Assembly (NCBI GenBank): GCA_022457065.1
Contig: JAJGBQ010000002.1
Location: 1 to 64,000 of the forward strand
Source of the DNA: Curvularia sp. ZM96
Taxonomy: Eukaryota > Ascomycota > Dothideomycetes > Pleosporales > Pleosporaceae
Length of the DNA: 64,000 nucleotides
Direction of reading: 5' to 3'
Part shown: piece after piece, positions 34,756 to 44,801 of the stretch
Position numbering within the stretch: position 1 is the first letter of the stretch
Layout: each line of letters starts with the position of its first letter
The notes under the pieces: generated by a model
What the model was told of the DNA's origin: nothing
Databases searched by the model: none
The model's input: the letters and a program-made list of their open reading frames with translations, nothing else
Position numbers and translations under genes: made by a program

Positions 34756-36515
34756 TGTAGTGCGTCTTCACTCATTTCTGTATCTTCTATAGTAGAGGAT
34801 AGGCCGTCTTGTATCATGGCTTCTGTCGGTGTAGACACTGTGTGCTCTGTCCTTAGGCTCCTTGTTGAGAGTGCTGCTAGACTTAGACTCTCTCTTGGGG
34901 CTGCAGCACGGCGTGGGCGACGGCTTTGAGGGTTCTGGGATGCTGTGGTTGTGACTATAATTGTATCGGTGTCTATAGGCGTGATTGTGGCTGTAGCGGT
35001 ATCTGTTCCTGTTAGTGTCTCTTCTTGTTGGGCTCTTTTTGCTTGTCTTGATTGCGTAGCTCGCAGTGGCGGCTGCTGGAGCGCAGGTTGACCATCCTGG
35101 CTTAGCTGTTCTTCTGCGATGACAATAGGTTCGGCAGCCGTGTCTCCTTTGTCCTGGGACTGCTCGGTTCTTTGGTAGGCACGATTTCCGGCTCTGCGTA
35201 CACTCTGCAGCTGCTTGCTTGTTAGCCGGATAAGTTTGCCTTGGTAATAGTATGGCTTCGCTGGACAGTTTTTATCCGTCGCGGGGTGTGGTCCATGGCA
35301 GTTGGCACAGCGGGCTCGCTGCGCACAGCCTGTACCTAAGGGCCCGTTATGCCCTGCCGCCAGCTGGCCGCAGTTGTCACAGCGTGCTGCACGCGTGCAC
35401 CTAGACGTGTTGCAGTAACCCTGGCATCCCGGGTTGTGGATGGTCACTGGTGGGTTTTTCTTTATCTCTTTTGCCCACTCACTTGTTCCAAAAATCCGGA
35501 ATGGCCGTACTCGTTCGGCAAAGGATATTATCCAGGTCATCGTACCAAACCTGTCTGGACCGTGTCTAGATTGCTTGCAGGTTCGCGGCTTTACTCCTGT
35601 CTGGGAATACACTTCCTCTGCAACGTTTTCTTCGCTGATTGGCACTGCTGCGTCTCCGCCTATGTGGAGTCCTATAAGAGCCGCCTCTACACGCTGCACT
35701 GCGTAGTTGATCCATTTCTCCGGGAGCTGGAATCCGACTGCACCTAGAGTTTCTAGCATGGCTTCAACGTTATCTGGCTGCAGCAGTCGGCTCTTGATGG
35801 TGTCGTTGGCTGGTGTGAGTGCCCAGCCTGTTTTTGTCGTTGTGAGTCTTGGGATATCTTGCAGAGTGAGGTTATCAATCTTTGCGCATAGTGCTTTTCG
35901 CATTACAAAGGGCGAAGGCTGTTTTACTCTCTGTGCTGTAGATAGCTGGAAAAGAATCCGGCTATCTGGTACAGGCTTATTCGGCGGCTTATTCAGGGTT
36001 ACGCCGTTTCGGTGGGTCGCTGCCGTCTTGGTTATAGCGGCGCCCCTTTCCTGCATAGGGTGGCTGTTGGGGAGTTTTGCGACGTCCGCATATGTGCGTG
36101 TAGGTTTAGGCCCAGCGTCGCTCGCAGGCTGGGGGGTGGTCGTGGATGGGTGGTGGATAGAGTTGGTTAGGGCATACACCACACGTTGCTGTAGTTCTTG
36201 TGCGACCAGACGCTCAGCTGCGCTAGTGTAGTTCTCTAGGCAATGATCAATCGCGTTCGCGATAGCTGTGATGATGTTGTGTCTAGTTGTGGCGGCCTCT
36301 TGGGCTGCCGTGATCTTCTCCGTAACCGCGCCCGTCACCAGTTGTCTCTTGTTAGCACTATCACCGAACGATATAGGTATAGGCGCTGCTTCGGCTTGCC
36401 TGTGTCTTTTTGTAGTGCGTAGGTTAGCTAGGCTAGGGGTATTTGGGTCCTCAGGGCGCGTGTACGTGACTTCTGGAGGTCGAAGTGTCTGCCCTGGGGT
36501 ACCTGGCACCGCCAT
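34749..36515 (-). CDS. LINE ORF1: gag-like RNA-binding protein with zinc knuckles
   Basis: Predicted 588 residues from the ATG at 36515 (MAVPGTPGQ). The C-terminal part carries consecutive CCHC-like knuckles (CTRAARCDNCG with GH and C; CANCHGPHPATDKNC), as in gag-like ORF1 proteins that coat LINE RNA. The frame stays open upstream to 36605 through the target duplication into the host TIR frame, adding 30 residues (MAEFKTAHSKSLLNVRSV and following). These residues belong to the TIR and are not part of the LINE. Confidence 0.88.
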   Translation of the reverse strand: MAVPGTPGQTLRPPEVTYTRPEDPNTPSLANLRTTKRHRQAEAAPIPISFGDSANKRQLVTGAVTEKITAAQEAATTRHNIITAIANAIDHCLENYTSAAERLVAQELQQRVVYALTNSIHHPSTTTPQPASDAGPKPTRTYADVAKLPNSHPMQERGAAITKTAATHRNGVTLNKPPNKPVPDSRILFQLSTAQRVKQPSPFVMRKALCAKIDNLTLQDIPRLTTTKTGWALTPANDTIKSRLLQPDNVEAMLETLGAVGFQLPEKWINYAVQRVEAALIGLHIGGDAAVPISEENVAEEVYSQTGVKPRTCKQSRHGPDRFGTMTWIISFAERVRPFRIFGTSEWAKEIKKNPPVTIHNPGCQGYCNTSRCTRAARCDNCGQLAAGHNGPLGTGCAQRARCANCHGPHPATDKNCPAKPYYYQGKLIRLTSKQLQSVRRAGNRAYQRTEQSQDKGDTAAEPIVIAEEQLSQDGQPALQQPPLRATQSRQAKRAQQEETLTGTDTATATITPIDTDTIIVTTTASQNPQSRRPRRAAAPRESLSLAALSTRSLRTEHTVSTPTEAMIQDGLSSTIEDTEMSEDALQW

Positions 36516-36537
36516 CTCTCTGATCGCCAGCGCGGAG

Positions 36538-36888
36538 AAACTGCCGGGACGCACACTTCTCACGTTAAGTAGACTCTTTGAGTGTGCAGTCTTAAACTCT
36601 GCCATCTTAGTTTCCTCCTTAGCCCACCGAGCTCCTTACTAACATCTATTGTTGCCAACGAACAGGGGGTTGATAAAGGAGAGTCGGTCGCCGGCACTGA
36701 TAAAACGAGCGACAACATGGTCAACAACGCGATTTTTGGCATCGGAGGCTAATGTGCTTAGAGAATAACAGTTGCAGAATAGACGCGCATCTTTCTTGTC
36801 TACATTTGAGAACGTTACAAGCAATCCGAGCGTCCGGACGAGAAGGTGTCCCGTCACACCGTGCGTCCCGGCATGTAGGGACGGACGT
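36538..36888 (-). repeat. Right TIR of the NLR1 element, outer part
   Basis: Outer 351 bases of the right arm after the LINE. Ends ...GGACGT followed by TA (36889-36890). Contains the shared core GCGTCCCGGC and a disrupted copy of the TIR frame (36639-36857 plus 36526-36627, shifted near 36650). Confidence 0.9.
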
Positions 36889-36890
36889 TA

Positions 36891-37235
36891 ATTGCTTTGT
36901 TAAAGTCATTTACTTATGGTAGTGGAGCTATAAGCCTGTAAGTGTTGACGTTGGGTGTTTGTGCGTGAATTTGGAGATGTTTGGGCCTGTGCTGAGTCCT
37001 GATTATTCTAATCACAGGGCGGAAGCTTAAGGCCACATAATTGCCACCAGGCCAAGACACTGCCATTAGTGATAACCGCGATGGAATATCACCAGAGGCA
37101 AACCTCGTCGTTGGTGTTGACACGACTATAATCAATGCGTATAAAGGATTAATCTCATTATTGCACTCGTGGTTAACCCTATAAGTCGTTCTATTTGCTA
37201 TAGAAGTGATTGTCTTCTTTGGTTAAACTCATGTA
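36891..37235. other. Probable continuation of the interrupted LTR, no gene
   Basis: Resumes the sequence cut at 24811. No coding frame of note. The junction ACTTTCTA/ATTGCTTTG restores a continuous sequence when the NLR1 element is removed. Confidence 0.4.
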
Positions 37236-37823
37236 CTAGTCTCCACCAACATTGTTAGATAGTCGTACAGCTTGGCTCGGGGAGTCGCAGATATTGCAAT
37301 TGCCTTCCGTTGTATCATGTGTCTCGCAAAGGCTATGCTTTTGACAATTAAGAATACAGATGCTCTGCCAACACGAATAGCGTTTAAGGCAAAAAGAGCA
37401 TCTTTCCATAGTAGAAGGATAATGCTGAGGCAGTCTATCTGTCATGATGCGTATGTCCGTGATGTGGTTCGCCCAGTTCTTGTCTTCCATGTCTTGCCAA
37501 ACTTCCAGCCGGCCAATTTCAGCGTGGATCTTTCCAGCATACCAAGTCCGTACTACCCGTAATCGTCGTTCGTTATTCATGTATTTCAGTAATTCTGCTT
37601 TCAGTTCATAACGCAGCATCTCCAATGCATCCGATACGATGCTAACATCAACACATTCGGAAAGCTTGCGTCTAAAGTTAAAGTCATCAATTGTGCTCCA
37701 GAGCAAAGCGACATCATCTGGTTCAATATCACCGATATAAGATATGAAATCAGGGTCATTGAGAGTGCCGACTCGCCTGGCGTCCGACTGAAGTCTTCTA
37801 ACGCGAAACAAGATTCGGTTCAT
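37236..37823 (-). CDS. Uncharacterised protein with RING-like Cys-His tail
   Basis: 195 residues from the ATG at 37823; the frame is open further upstream but only from a TTG. The first 130 residues are helical and charged (DALEMLRYELKAELLKYM, VVRTWYAGKIHAEIGRLEVW). The tail has CSFCLKRYSCW, CILNCQKHSLCETH and CNICDS, spaced like a RING or other treble-clef zinc site. I do not know its function; a ubiquitin-ligase role is only a guess. A related fragment lies at 41079-41264, sharing the DRLPQHYP/GRLPQYYL segment and the cysteine spacing. Confidence 0.6.
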   Translation of the reverse strand: MNRILFRVRRLQSDARRVGTLNDPDFISYIGDIEPDDVALLWSTIDDFNFRRKLSECVDVSIVSDALEMLRYELKAELLKYMNNERRLRVVRTWYAGKIHAEIGRLEVWQDMEDKNWANHITDIRIMTDRLPQHYPSTMERCSFCLKRYSCWQSICILNCQKHSLCETHDTTEGNCNICDSPSQAVRLSNNVGGD

Positions 37824-37976
37824 GATGGCTGTAGTTTTGCGGTAACGATACCTAATTGCGAAAAAAAGGAAGATAAGGTTATCGTATTCACGGTTGAGTA
37901 TAAAGAAAACCGTTCCATTTAATTGTGGTTTGCAGAAACGGGCTTTCCAGAATTGGGCTTCTTTCGTCTCTACCAA

Positions 37977-38911
37977 CTATTTGTGGGGTTCTCAATCAGG
38001 CTGTGTGCAGGGTCTAGAGAACGAATACATACTCTTAAAATAGCAGGTAAGCACAAGGTCTGTGTACAGCAGGGGAGGTTGACAGCGGAGACACACAATG
38101 GGAGACACGCCTTCGAAACTTTAAGATCTATGCGATGCTGCGTGACTAACTACTGGAGAATCGTGAGCTAGGCATTAATGCTTTCAGCTCGTATGTGATG
38201 TTAAATTTAATATGAGCAACGATAGGAATCATAAGCTAAGCGCCAGGCGTCAGGTATGCTGTTCACTGCTTCCATCACATTTCATATCTGGCCTACTCCG
38301 GACATGCATAGTCCGCCCGGGCCGCGTAGCAGAGGCTGACAATGACATGACTAAGATAGAATGAGACTAGGACAAGTGAGCTAGGACACACGTGCAGCTA
38401 TATTTATCTACAAAGAGCGATACTGCACGATGCGCCAAATATTCACTGATATAAGGGTCGACAGGTAGACGAATTTCTTCAAGTATCTCGCCTCTACATT
38501 AGAAACACGATGATGTAGTCGGTCGTGTGTGCGGTATCTGCCCAAGCAGCGTTGAGCAAGACCTAGGTAATCATGAATAAGGAATGATTCCGAGCCTTAT
38601 TTAGCGCCCAGTCTCATACATACATCAGCTCGGCGCTCATGAATTCTGTTTGATATGGTCGGAGGGCTTTGTTCTGCATGCTGTACTTAACGTAATGCTG
38701 AGTCAGCTGCTCAATGATTGATTCTCAGCGTTGTGAGTAACTCAGCACATGCAAAAGCGACCACTCGGCATACTAGGCAATTATGCTGCAGGAAATACAG
38801 GGATATAGCAATGGGAGCTATCATATATTTTATACATAGCATATGTTGAATGCCATGTCTTGTTCAAGTTGTCAATGCGATTTTACTCTAAAACTTAATC
38901 AACTTGAAAGC
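37977..38911. other. Intergenic, nothing recognised
   Basis: Contains the presumed promoter of the P450 gene (ATATATTTTATACATAGC near 38822) but no supported gene. Confidence 0.5.
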
Positions 38912-40687
38912 ATGACGTCACCTATATTAATTGTACTCGTCGCGACGTTGATCGTATGGGCGGCAGCTTGGTACCTGCTTCGACGCCAGCAACAAGCAGT
39001 AAGTATGCATGCCGAGGAGAGGTACCTAAAAATATCCCTCTAAATTCTTCAAGTTAGACCAGGCCATCAGCACTCGCTACGGTTGCTATCCAGCTCCACG
39101 GCTGCAAAACCAGCGGCCTCTTGGCCTTGATCGTCTGGTGCAAATCTTTCGAGCGGAGTCAGAGTCGCGCCTAATGGAGCTATTTTTATTTCATTTCCGG
39201 CAGACGGGAAGCACTTTAGAGCAAAGGTTGCTTGGTATCAAAGCATATGGCACGATAGATCCGGTTAACCTGGAAGCTATCCTCTCCACCCATTCTAGAG
39301 GTATGTATGTTACAGGATGGTAGTTTCCAAGAAATAACTTCTCTTTTAGACTTTGGGATTGGCTCGCGCGGACCCATTGCGCTTCCAATGTTCGGCGATA
39401 GTATCTTCACGCAAGAGGGGCCCGCTTGGAAACACTCACGTGACTTGTTGCGTCCGCAGCTGCAGTACAGACGTTACGAGAACCTTGAACTATTTCGTGT
39501 TGCTGTCAATGACTTAATACAGCTAATCGAAACGCACGGGGACACCATTGACCTCCAACCCCTCTTTTTCCGCCTGACGTTAGATACTACTACAGCCTTC
39601 CTTCTAGGCGAATCAACACAGAGTTTAAAAGACGCAAATGGTAGAAAACAGCACTCGTTTGCGACTGCATTCGACACAGCACAACGATGGGTCATGAAGA
39701 GGCTGAGACTCGCTGCGGTCTATTGGCTAATAGACAGCAGAGAATTCCGCCAGGCTTGCCGGGACATACATTCTTTTATAGATCAAATCATCTATCGCAA
39801 TATTTTTAACCATTCGAAGAAAAACAGTTTCTTAAATTCTCTTGCACAAACTACTTCGGACCGAACTGCCCTTCGAGCGCAAGCGGTCAGCATGTTGGTT
39901 GCAGGGAGAGACACAACGGCTAGTCTCCTTTCCTGGACGTTGTAAGTTAGTGTAAGCAGATTGTTCTCAGTTGTTACTAACAGTAACTGTTTCTTGCTTG
40001 TTCGCCACCCGCAGGTGATGGAAAAGTTACGCGCAGAGATTGCGTGTGCTGAGCACTCGCATCTCAACCGAGACGACATTAGTAGGATGCCTTATCTTCA
40101 GAAAGTTCTGCAAGAAAGTATGCTCTACAAATTCAATTTCAAAAAACAGAGGGTCTGACAAGTCTACATAGCCTTGCGACTCTACCCGCCCGTTCCTGTC
40201 AATACGCGAACAGCCTTGAGGACTACGGTGCTCCCCACAGGCGGCGGGCCTACCCAGACAGACCCAGTCCTCATCCCCAAAGGTAGCTCTGTCGCATTCA
40301 GTGTGTATAGCATGCATAGACGGCCCGACCTTTACGGTATGGATGCTGAGATATTCCGCCCGGAACGATGGGATGAAGATATGCCTCTTAAACGTAACTC
40401 TATATATCGCAAGTGGGGTTACCTTCCTTTTCTTGGTGGACCAAGAAGATGCCTTGGAGGTGAGTATACACTCGGCTTCAGCTTCGCACCTTTGACTAAT
40501 GAGCATGCCGATAGCGGATTTTGCGCTCACACAAGCTGGGTATACTGTCGTGCGTCTCCTCCAGCATTTTCCGATCCTAAAACTCCCAGATGAAGAAAGA
40601 GTTGAGATAGTTGGCGCTGAGAAACAAGGTGTAACACTCGTTCTATCTATTAAAGAAGGTTGCAAAGTTAAGTTCGGCGCAATCTGA
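38912..40687 (+). CDS. Cytochrome P450, CYP52-like, six exons
   Basis: Haem-thiolate monooxygenase. Exons 38912-38998, 39054-39300, 39350-39941, 39984-40117, 40172-40459 and 40515-40687 keep frame and give 506 residues, the usual P450 length. A membrane anchor comes first (PILIVLVATLIVWAAAWYLL). Then the I-helix AGRDTTAS, ExxR in ETLRLYPP, FRPERW, and the haem loop FLGGPRRCLG with the axial Cys. All introns are 42-55 bases with GT...AG borders. The AGRDTTA and GGPRxCLG wording and GTIDPVNLEAILSTH resemble CYP52-type fatty acid/alkane hydroxylases, in the endoplasmic reticulum; the real substrate is unknown. It converges with a DUF829 gene, a pairing that could belong to a small secondary-metabolism group, but no backbone enzyme is in the window. 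Confidence 0.9.
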
Positions 40688-41078
40688 GCCATGGTGTTTT
40701 TCGACGTTGAGTGAATCGGCCGCGTTGTGATAGAAAGGCTAGCAATTGATGACACTGGTTGTGCACATCTCGAGCTTTCTTCCCGGAAACAACTACTCTA
40801 TGAATACTGCAACTATACGATGATTGTAGACGGAACCACGGCGTTATAACAAAGGTACTTATCTAGATGTTAAACATAAAACTATAATACATGTGGTAAG
40901 GACATCTCGGCGGGTTCCGATGCTGTGAAGAGAGAAGGTAACTATCATTGGTGGCCCATCACGAATTGATCAATGTTAGTAAACGTTACATCTTTGCAAT
41001 CAGGGAGAGTGTTTCTTTGCTATGATCTTCGAGATTTTTAGACTAGCAATATCGCTGAAAAACGTTTTCTACAGCTGA

Positions 41079-41264
41079 CTAAAAGCCACAGTTGTTGCAA
41101 TAGGCGTCTCCACAATCTGTTTTCCCACAACCACAGGGCATGCCACCACGTTTGAGGATAAGGAACATCTCCCAGTGACTATAGAATGTGTTGCAAACGG
41201 CGCATGGACATGTAACAGGAAGATAGTACTGAGGGAGTCGCCCCATCATGACATGATAGTCCAT
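41079..41264 (-). pseudogene. Fragment related to the Cys-rich protein at 37236
   Basis: A 61-residue frame (MMGRLPQYYLPV, CAVCNTFYSHW, CGCGKTDCGDAYCNNC) aligns with the tail of the 37236-37823 protein. Upstream, a frame break and a stop separate it from a LAKSDKWQ-like stretch that may be the preceding part. Probably the decayed end of a paralogue. Confidence 0.55.
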
Positions 41265-41512
41265 GATTCTATCTGACCGTTAGTCATCTACGTTACGTTG
41301 CCATTTGTCCGACTTAGCAAGTTTCATTGAGAAGTTCTCAATGATTGATGATGCTGTTTTCAATAGAGCACGGAAATCTACACAATTCAGCCTAGATAGT
41401 GCAGACAAAACATCACCGAATACAGATTACAGACCTGCAATTATGAGCTTGATGCAATTAGGTCAAATTTAGTTTTTGCTAAGTGACAGCATGTGCCAGC
41501 AGATATTTTCTT

Positions 41513-42604
41513 CTAGACAAACGCGCTATACCTCTCATACTCCCGGCTGATATCAGTTCTTGGAGGCCATCTCCTGATTGAAGGGATCAGAGCTGCAGCA
41601 AAACCTTCTCTAACGGCAGAATCGGATAGTTTTGGGTCTCTATCTTTGGGTTTTGTATCCATCTCTTCATGTTCCTTCTGACTGTGCGCCCAGACCGTTC
41701 TCACGGTATTCCAATAACGATCCGGCTCTACTTTTGCATGACTAACGTGTTCAGAATGTTCAAAGATAGCCTCTGTTAAACATCCATTACGCTTGATTAA
41801 TTCACTTGCGTGCTCATATATGTCTTGCCATGCAACTAGGGTATCTCTCTTCGAATAAAGGTAGCATCTGGGAACTGTGAGGGGGAACAGATCTGGGTCA
41901 AGAAGCTCTCTCCTCGAGCGAGAAACAAGGTTATTCTCGTACCCCTTGAAAACGTGGTACATAACCCATACTAGTCCCAAAACAACGACCGCTATTAATT
42001 TGGCGAATTTCCTGAGGATAGGCGTCGGAGGGAATGATCTTGCTAGGGCGGAGCAGAGCCGCAAGAAGCGTGGGTGACCAGGTGTGCTATCCATGCATAT
42101 CGCTGAAATAGGGAGTTGCGAACCAGTAACAGCACGATATGCTATTGCAAGTTCGCAACCTTTGTTGGCACCTCCTTCTGAGAACAAATGCAGCAAGATA
42201 CCGCCTTTGCGTGATTGAGGCATCCCATAAAGATTCAAGATGTAATTGATTGCTGGGAGAAGGCGCTCACGCTTCCCTGCTGGACTTCTCCAAATAATAT
42301 CCTTTGCTGAAGTGGTGATAACGAGGATTCGAGATGTTGGAAAAATGGCGGCGTATTTTGAGATGTATTTGGAAATATGCTGGCCATGGGCACCGGTCCA
42401 TGCCATGAGCATGATAAGACATGGTGCTGAGCTGTCTTCTGATGGGTTCGAAGTAGAAGGGCAGATATGCTCCCAGATCGCTGGAGCAATGGCGCGACAA
42501 CCTGGTATTAAGTTGTGTGGTGCATCCACTTTTGCTGTCCCAGTCTTGGTTGGAGCTTCGGAACGTGCGAAGCGTTTAAGAAAGGTCAGAATGAAAGGCA
42601 GCAT
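41513..42604 (-). CDS. DUF829 (TMEM53/PaxU-like) alpha/beta-hydrolase-fold protein
   Basis: 363 residues, single exon, ATG at 42604. It has the pattern of DUF829: LIMLMAWTGAHGQHISKY near residue 65, HLFSEGGANKGCELA near 140 (the elbow position holds Ser-Glu-Gly-Gly), a hydrophobic segment IAVVVLGLVWVMYHVF, then LPRCYLYSK-like and a late His (EHSEHVSH). Family members include PaxU of paxilline clusters; biochemical activity is not established. It ends 826 bases from the end of the P450 gene, tail to tail. Confidence 0.8.
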   Translation of the reverse strand: MLPFILTFLKRFARSEAPTKTGTAKVDAPHNLIPGCRAIAPAIWEHICPSTSNPSEDSSAPCLIMLMAWTGAHGQHISKYISKYAAIFPTSRILVITTSAKDIIWRSPAGKRERLLPAINYILNLYGMPQSRKGGILLHLFSEGGANKGCELAIAYRAVTGSQLPISAICMDSTPGHPRFLRLCSALARSFPPTPILRKFAKLIAVVVLGLVWVMYHVFKGYENNLVSRSRRELLDPDLFPLTVPRCYLYSKRDTLVAWQDIYEHASELIKRNGCLTEAIFEHSEHVSHAKVEPDRYWNTVRTVWAHSQKEHEEMDTKPKDRDPKLSDSAVREGFAAALIPSIRRWPPRTDISREYERYSAFV

Positions 42605-44134
42605 CTCTGGCTAGAATGACAGCGGAGTATTCTCAAACTGATAAAAGATACAGCTCTTCCTATGAGTCAGGCAACCCTTATCTGTATTGCGAGGGACTGT
42701 TCCTTCTAAAAGCGTGCAGAGCCATGATCGCCCAGTTTGAAATGGCACGGAATTTGACTAAGCTTTGTTATGCACCATCATCTCATAATGGAACCTAGCC
42801 AATATGCAAAATTAACTAACTACTCTGTGTGCATCCCCAGTAGTAGCTTTGTTAGTGCTTATGACAACCTGGTTTGTCTTGGCTGATGCAAACGAGAGAG
42901 TAAGGTTTCAAATCCTAGCTTCTGTTCCCCATTTCATCTATCGCAAACATTGCTCGTATTTTTAGATGATGAACATGTTCATCTTTTCACTCACGCTAGA
43001 ACGTGAATGGTAAGCACGATAATCTCAGGCATAGTTCGCTACAAATCAGCCCCACCCTTGCGAACTGTCTTTGCAGTACCAGTACGAAGCCATTAAAAAC
43101 AGCAAGTGACAGATAGATAGACTTGTATTTCGTATCTTATATATGCTCTTGCAGAAGAGATGGTTCGTTTTGTGCCATGGTACCATGTGATACACTCTCA
43201 TGCACTTGCAGCTTCCGGTTTCTGTGAGCAGACGGCATTTAATCCCACGCTAAGCCTGTATGGTTTAGTAGTGATCTTACCCAGATAGTACTAGTTTCTA
43301 CCAGCAATGCCATGGGTCGATATGCTTTTAGACGCTCAGACTAATTAAGATGTTATATCTATAGAGCCTAAGACTTTTCCAGATAAGCGTATGCCAGGCG
43401 GATCTATGTCCCGCGTGGGATGACAAGTAAGCCGCGTGTGCAAAGCAAATGCATGAGAGTGTAAAGTACGGACGTCAACTCGTCGTATGTCTAGTTTACG
43501 TAAGATGAACAACCAAATGTCAGGACTAATGACCTACAATAGTTCAGTAAAGCTACAGTCCGCTGCAGTCTTTCGGCTAGTCCATTGCTGCTAGCCGATC
43601 ACAAGTGATTTAGGATCAGTGGTACGACATAATGCTGACAGTTACATCCCAGCCTTGGATCATGACTCTTCGGTAAAGGCTCAAAACTAGCATGATTTTA
43701 CCTCGTAACTTTGTTGAGTTCGCTAGCATTACTGTTTGAAACCCAGTGAAAGGTGCGTTCCTAGGCACGAGGATACGCTCCTTTACGAGACGGGCTGGTA
43801 GTTCAGAATGCTAGCTTTTTTGATGTGCAGAAACGAGTTTCCTTATTTCTATACGGTGATGACAGGCTATCCCTCTCTCAAGTCCGATGCAATCTTCAGT
43901 GCTGGTTTTGCTGTCGATTACCATATTAGCGATATCAAATGTCCCTTCGCTTGTTTCACTTCTCTAGTGTGCTTCTTGAACTGGAAGGCTGGCTAAAAAT
44001 CATGTCTAACGACGTTAATTTTCCTGAACTTTACACATTACTTCGACATACTTAGTCGCATGCATGCCGGGATCTCCGTAGTGTGGAAGAGTTTTGCCCA
44101 CAACCCGATCCACTGAGAGAGGCACCCATGTTTA
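42605..44134. other. Intergenic, nothing recognised
   Basis: Only short frames (for example 43808-43996) without resemblance to known families; no repeat ends apart from the left border of the NLR2 element. Confidence 0.55.
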
Positions 44135-44690
44135 ATGTCAATCCAAGCGTGCCGGGACGCACGGTGTAACGGGACGGTTTTCGCTTCGGAGCCTCGCTCT
44201 TTTTCATTTGCATGATTATCGACCTGCAGTCAGCGCATCATTCTTCTATAGCTGTTTCTCTTCTAGGGCATCAACCTCCGGTACAAATTTTCGCGATGTT
44301 GCCCTTGCTGTCGATCGCTTCGTCAACGCTGTTAATCGACCTTTCGTTGATACCCCCCTGTCTGTTCGCAATATGGACCGCCTCTGTAAAGTTCGGACGG
44401 TCTATTAGAAAGCAGAGTTCTCGAAGAATATATTCCTAAGATCGAAAAGGTATTCTAATCTACAAACTTACAGTCCGGCAGTTTCGCCGATAAAAACGAT
44501 AATCGCTAAAAGCGTTCCAGCGCGTTAGAACTCGCTAGTGTCTCTTAGCATGGCAGGGGCCCGCAGAAGCGTGCTCAGATATCTATATACCGTGTCGTAA
44601 TGAATTCGGCGCTATGCCTATAGCACTCAGATGCTAGAAATAGCTGTGGCGCATGCCGGCGGCTTTCTAGAAGTTTCTACGACCAGATGC
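44135..44690 (+). repeat. Left TIR of the NLR2 element
   Basis: Pairs inverted with 51498-52052 through shared blocks: CGTGCCGGGACGC, TCCGGCAGTTTC, GCGTGCTCAGAT, AATTCGGCGCTAT and AGCTGTGGCGC. Carries a truncated copy of the TIR frame at 44208-44408 (FYSCFSSRASTSG..., ending at a stop). More diverged from the NLR1/NLR3 TIRs and about 80 bases longer. Confidence 0.82.
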
Positions 44691-44801
44691 TCAGCCTCGC
44701 TGTTGCAGCGCGACCTTGGCCGCCAACGCCGTTTACGCTGTCTGGAGAGACCTCAACGTGTTTACTGCTGGCTCTAGTTAGTCTTCCGCTCCGTGGTTCC
44801 C

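Larger units (their letters stand above)
30595..36523 (-). mobile_element. Tad1-type LINE, near full length
   Basis: Non-LTR retrotransposon of about 5.9 kb inserted into the right TIR of the NLR1 element, with a 14-bp target duplication TCGCCAGCGCGGAG at 30581-30594 and 36524-36537. It has two overlapping frames: a gag-like ORF1 and an endonuclease/reverse transcriptase/RNase H ORF2. Its 3' end (left) is not poly(A) but a tandem ACTC tail (30595-30610, read TGAG on this strand). Only eight bases precede the ORF1 ATG, so the 5' end may be slightly truncated. It is not RIP-mutated, hence a recent arrival. Confidence 0.92.
24812..36888 (-). mobile_element. NLR1-carrying TIR element (with nested LINE)
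   Basis: Bounded by terminal inverted repeats of 475 bp: left 24812-25286, right 30471-30594 plus 36538-36888 once the LINE and one copy of its target duplication are removed. The outer ends read ACGTCCATCCCTACGTGCCG and ACGTCCGTCCCTACATGCCG. TA flanks both sides (24810-24811, 36889-36890), as in Tc1/mariner/pogo insertions. Without the LINE the element is about 6.1 kb and holds one gene, the HET-NB-ARC-TPR receptor. No transposase is present, so it would be non-autonomous. The 5' flank of its gene (30072-30470) is almost identical, inverted, to that of NLR3. Confidence 0.85.

Noticed and set aside
36516..36605. Thirty extra N-terminal residues of LINE ORF1
   Set aside because: They lie outside the LINE border set by the target duplication and match the TIR frame.
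38843..40687. P450 as a pseudogene because of several short frames
   Set aside because: Five short GT-AG introns join all frames into a full 506-residue enzyme with every key motif.
42834..42935. Possible tRNA (a GTTTCAAATCC B-box-like stretch)
   Set aside because: No matching A box and no foldable acceptor or anticodon stems could be written out around it.
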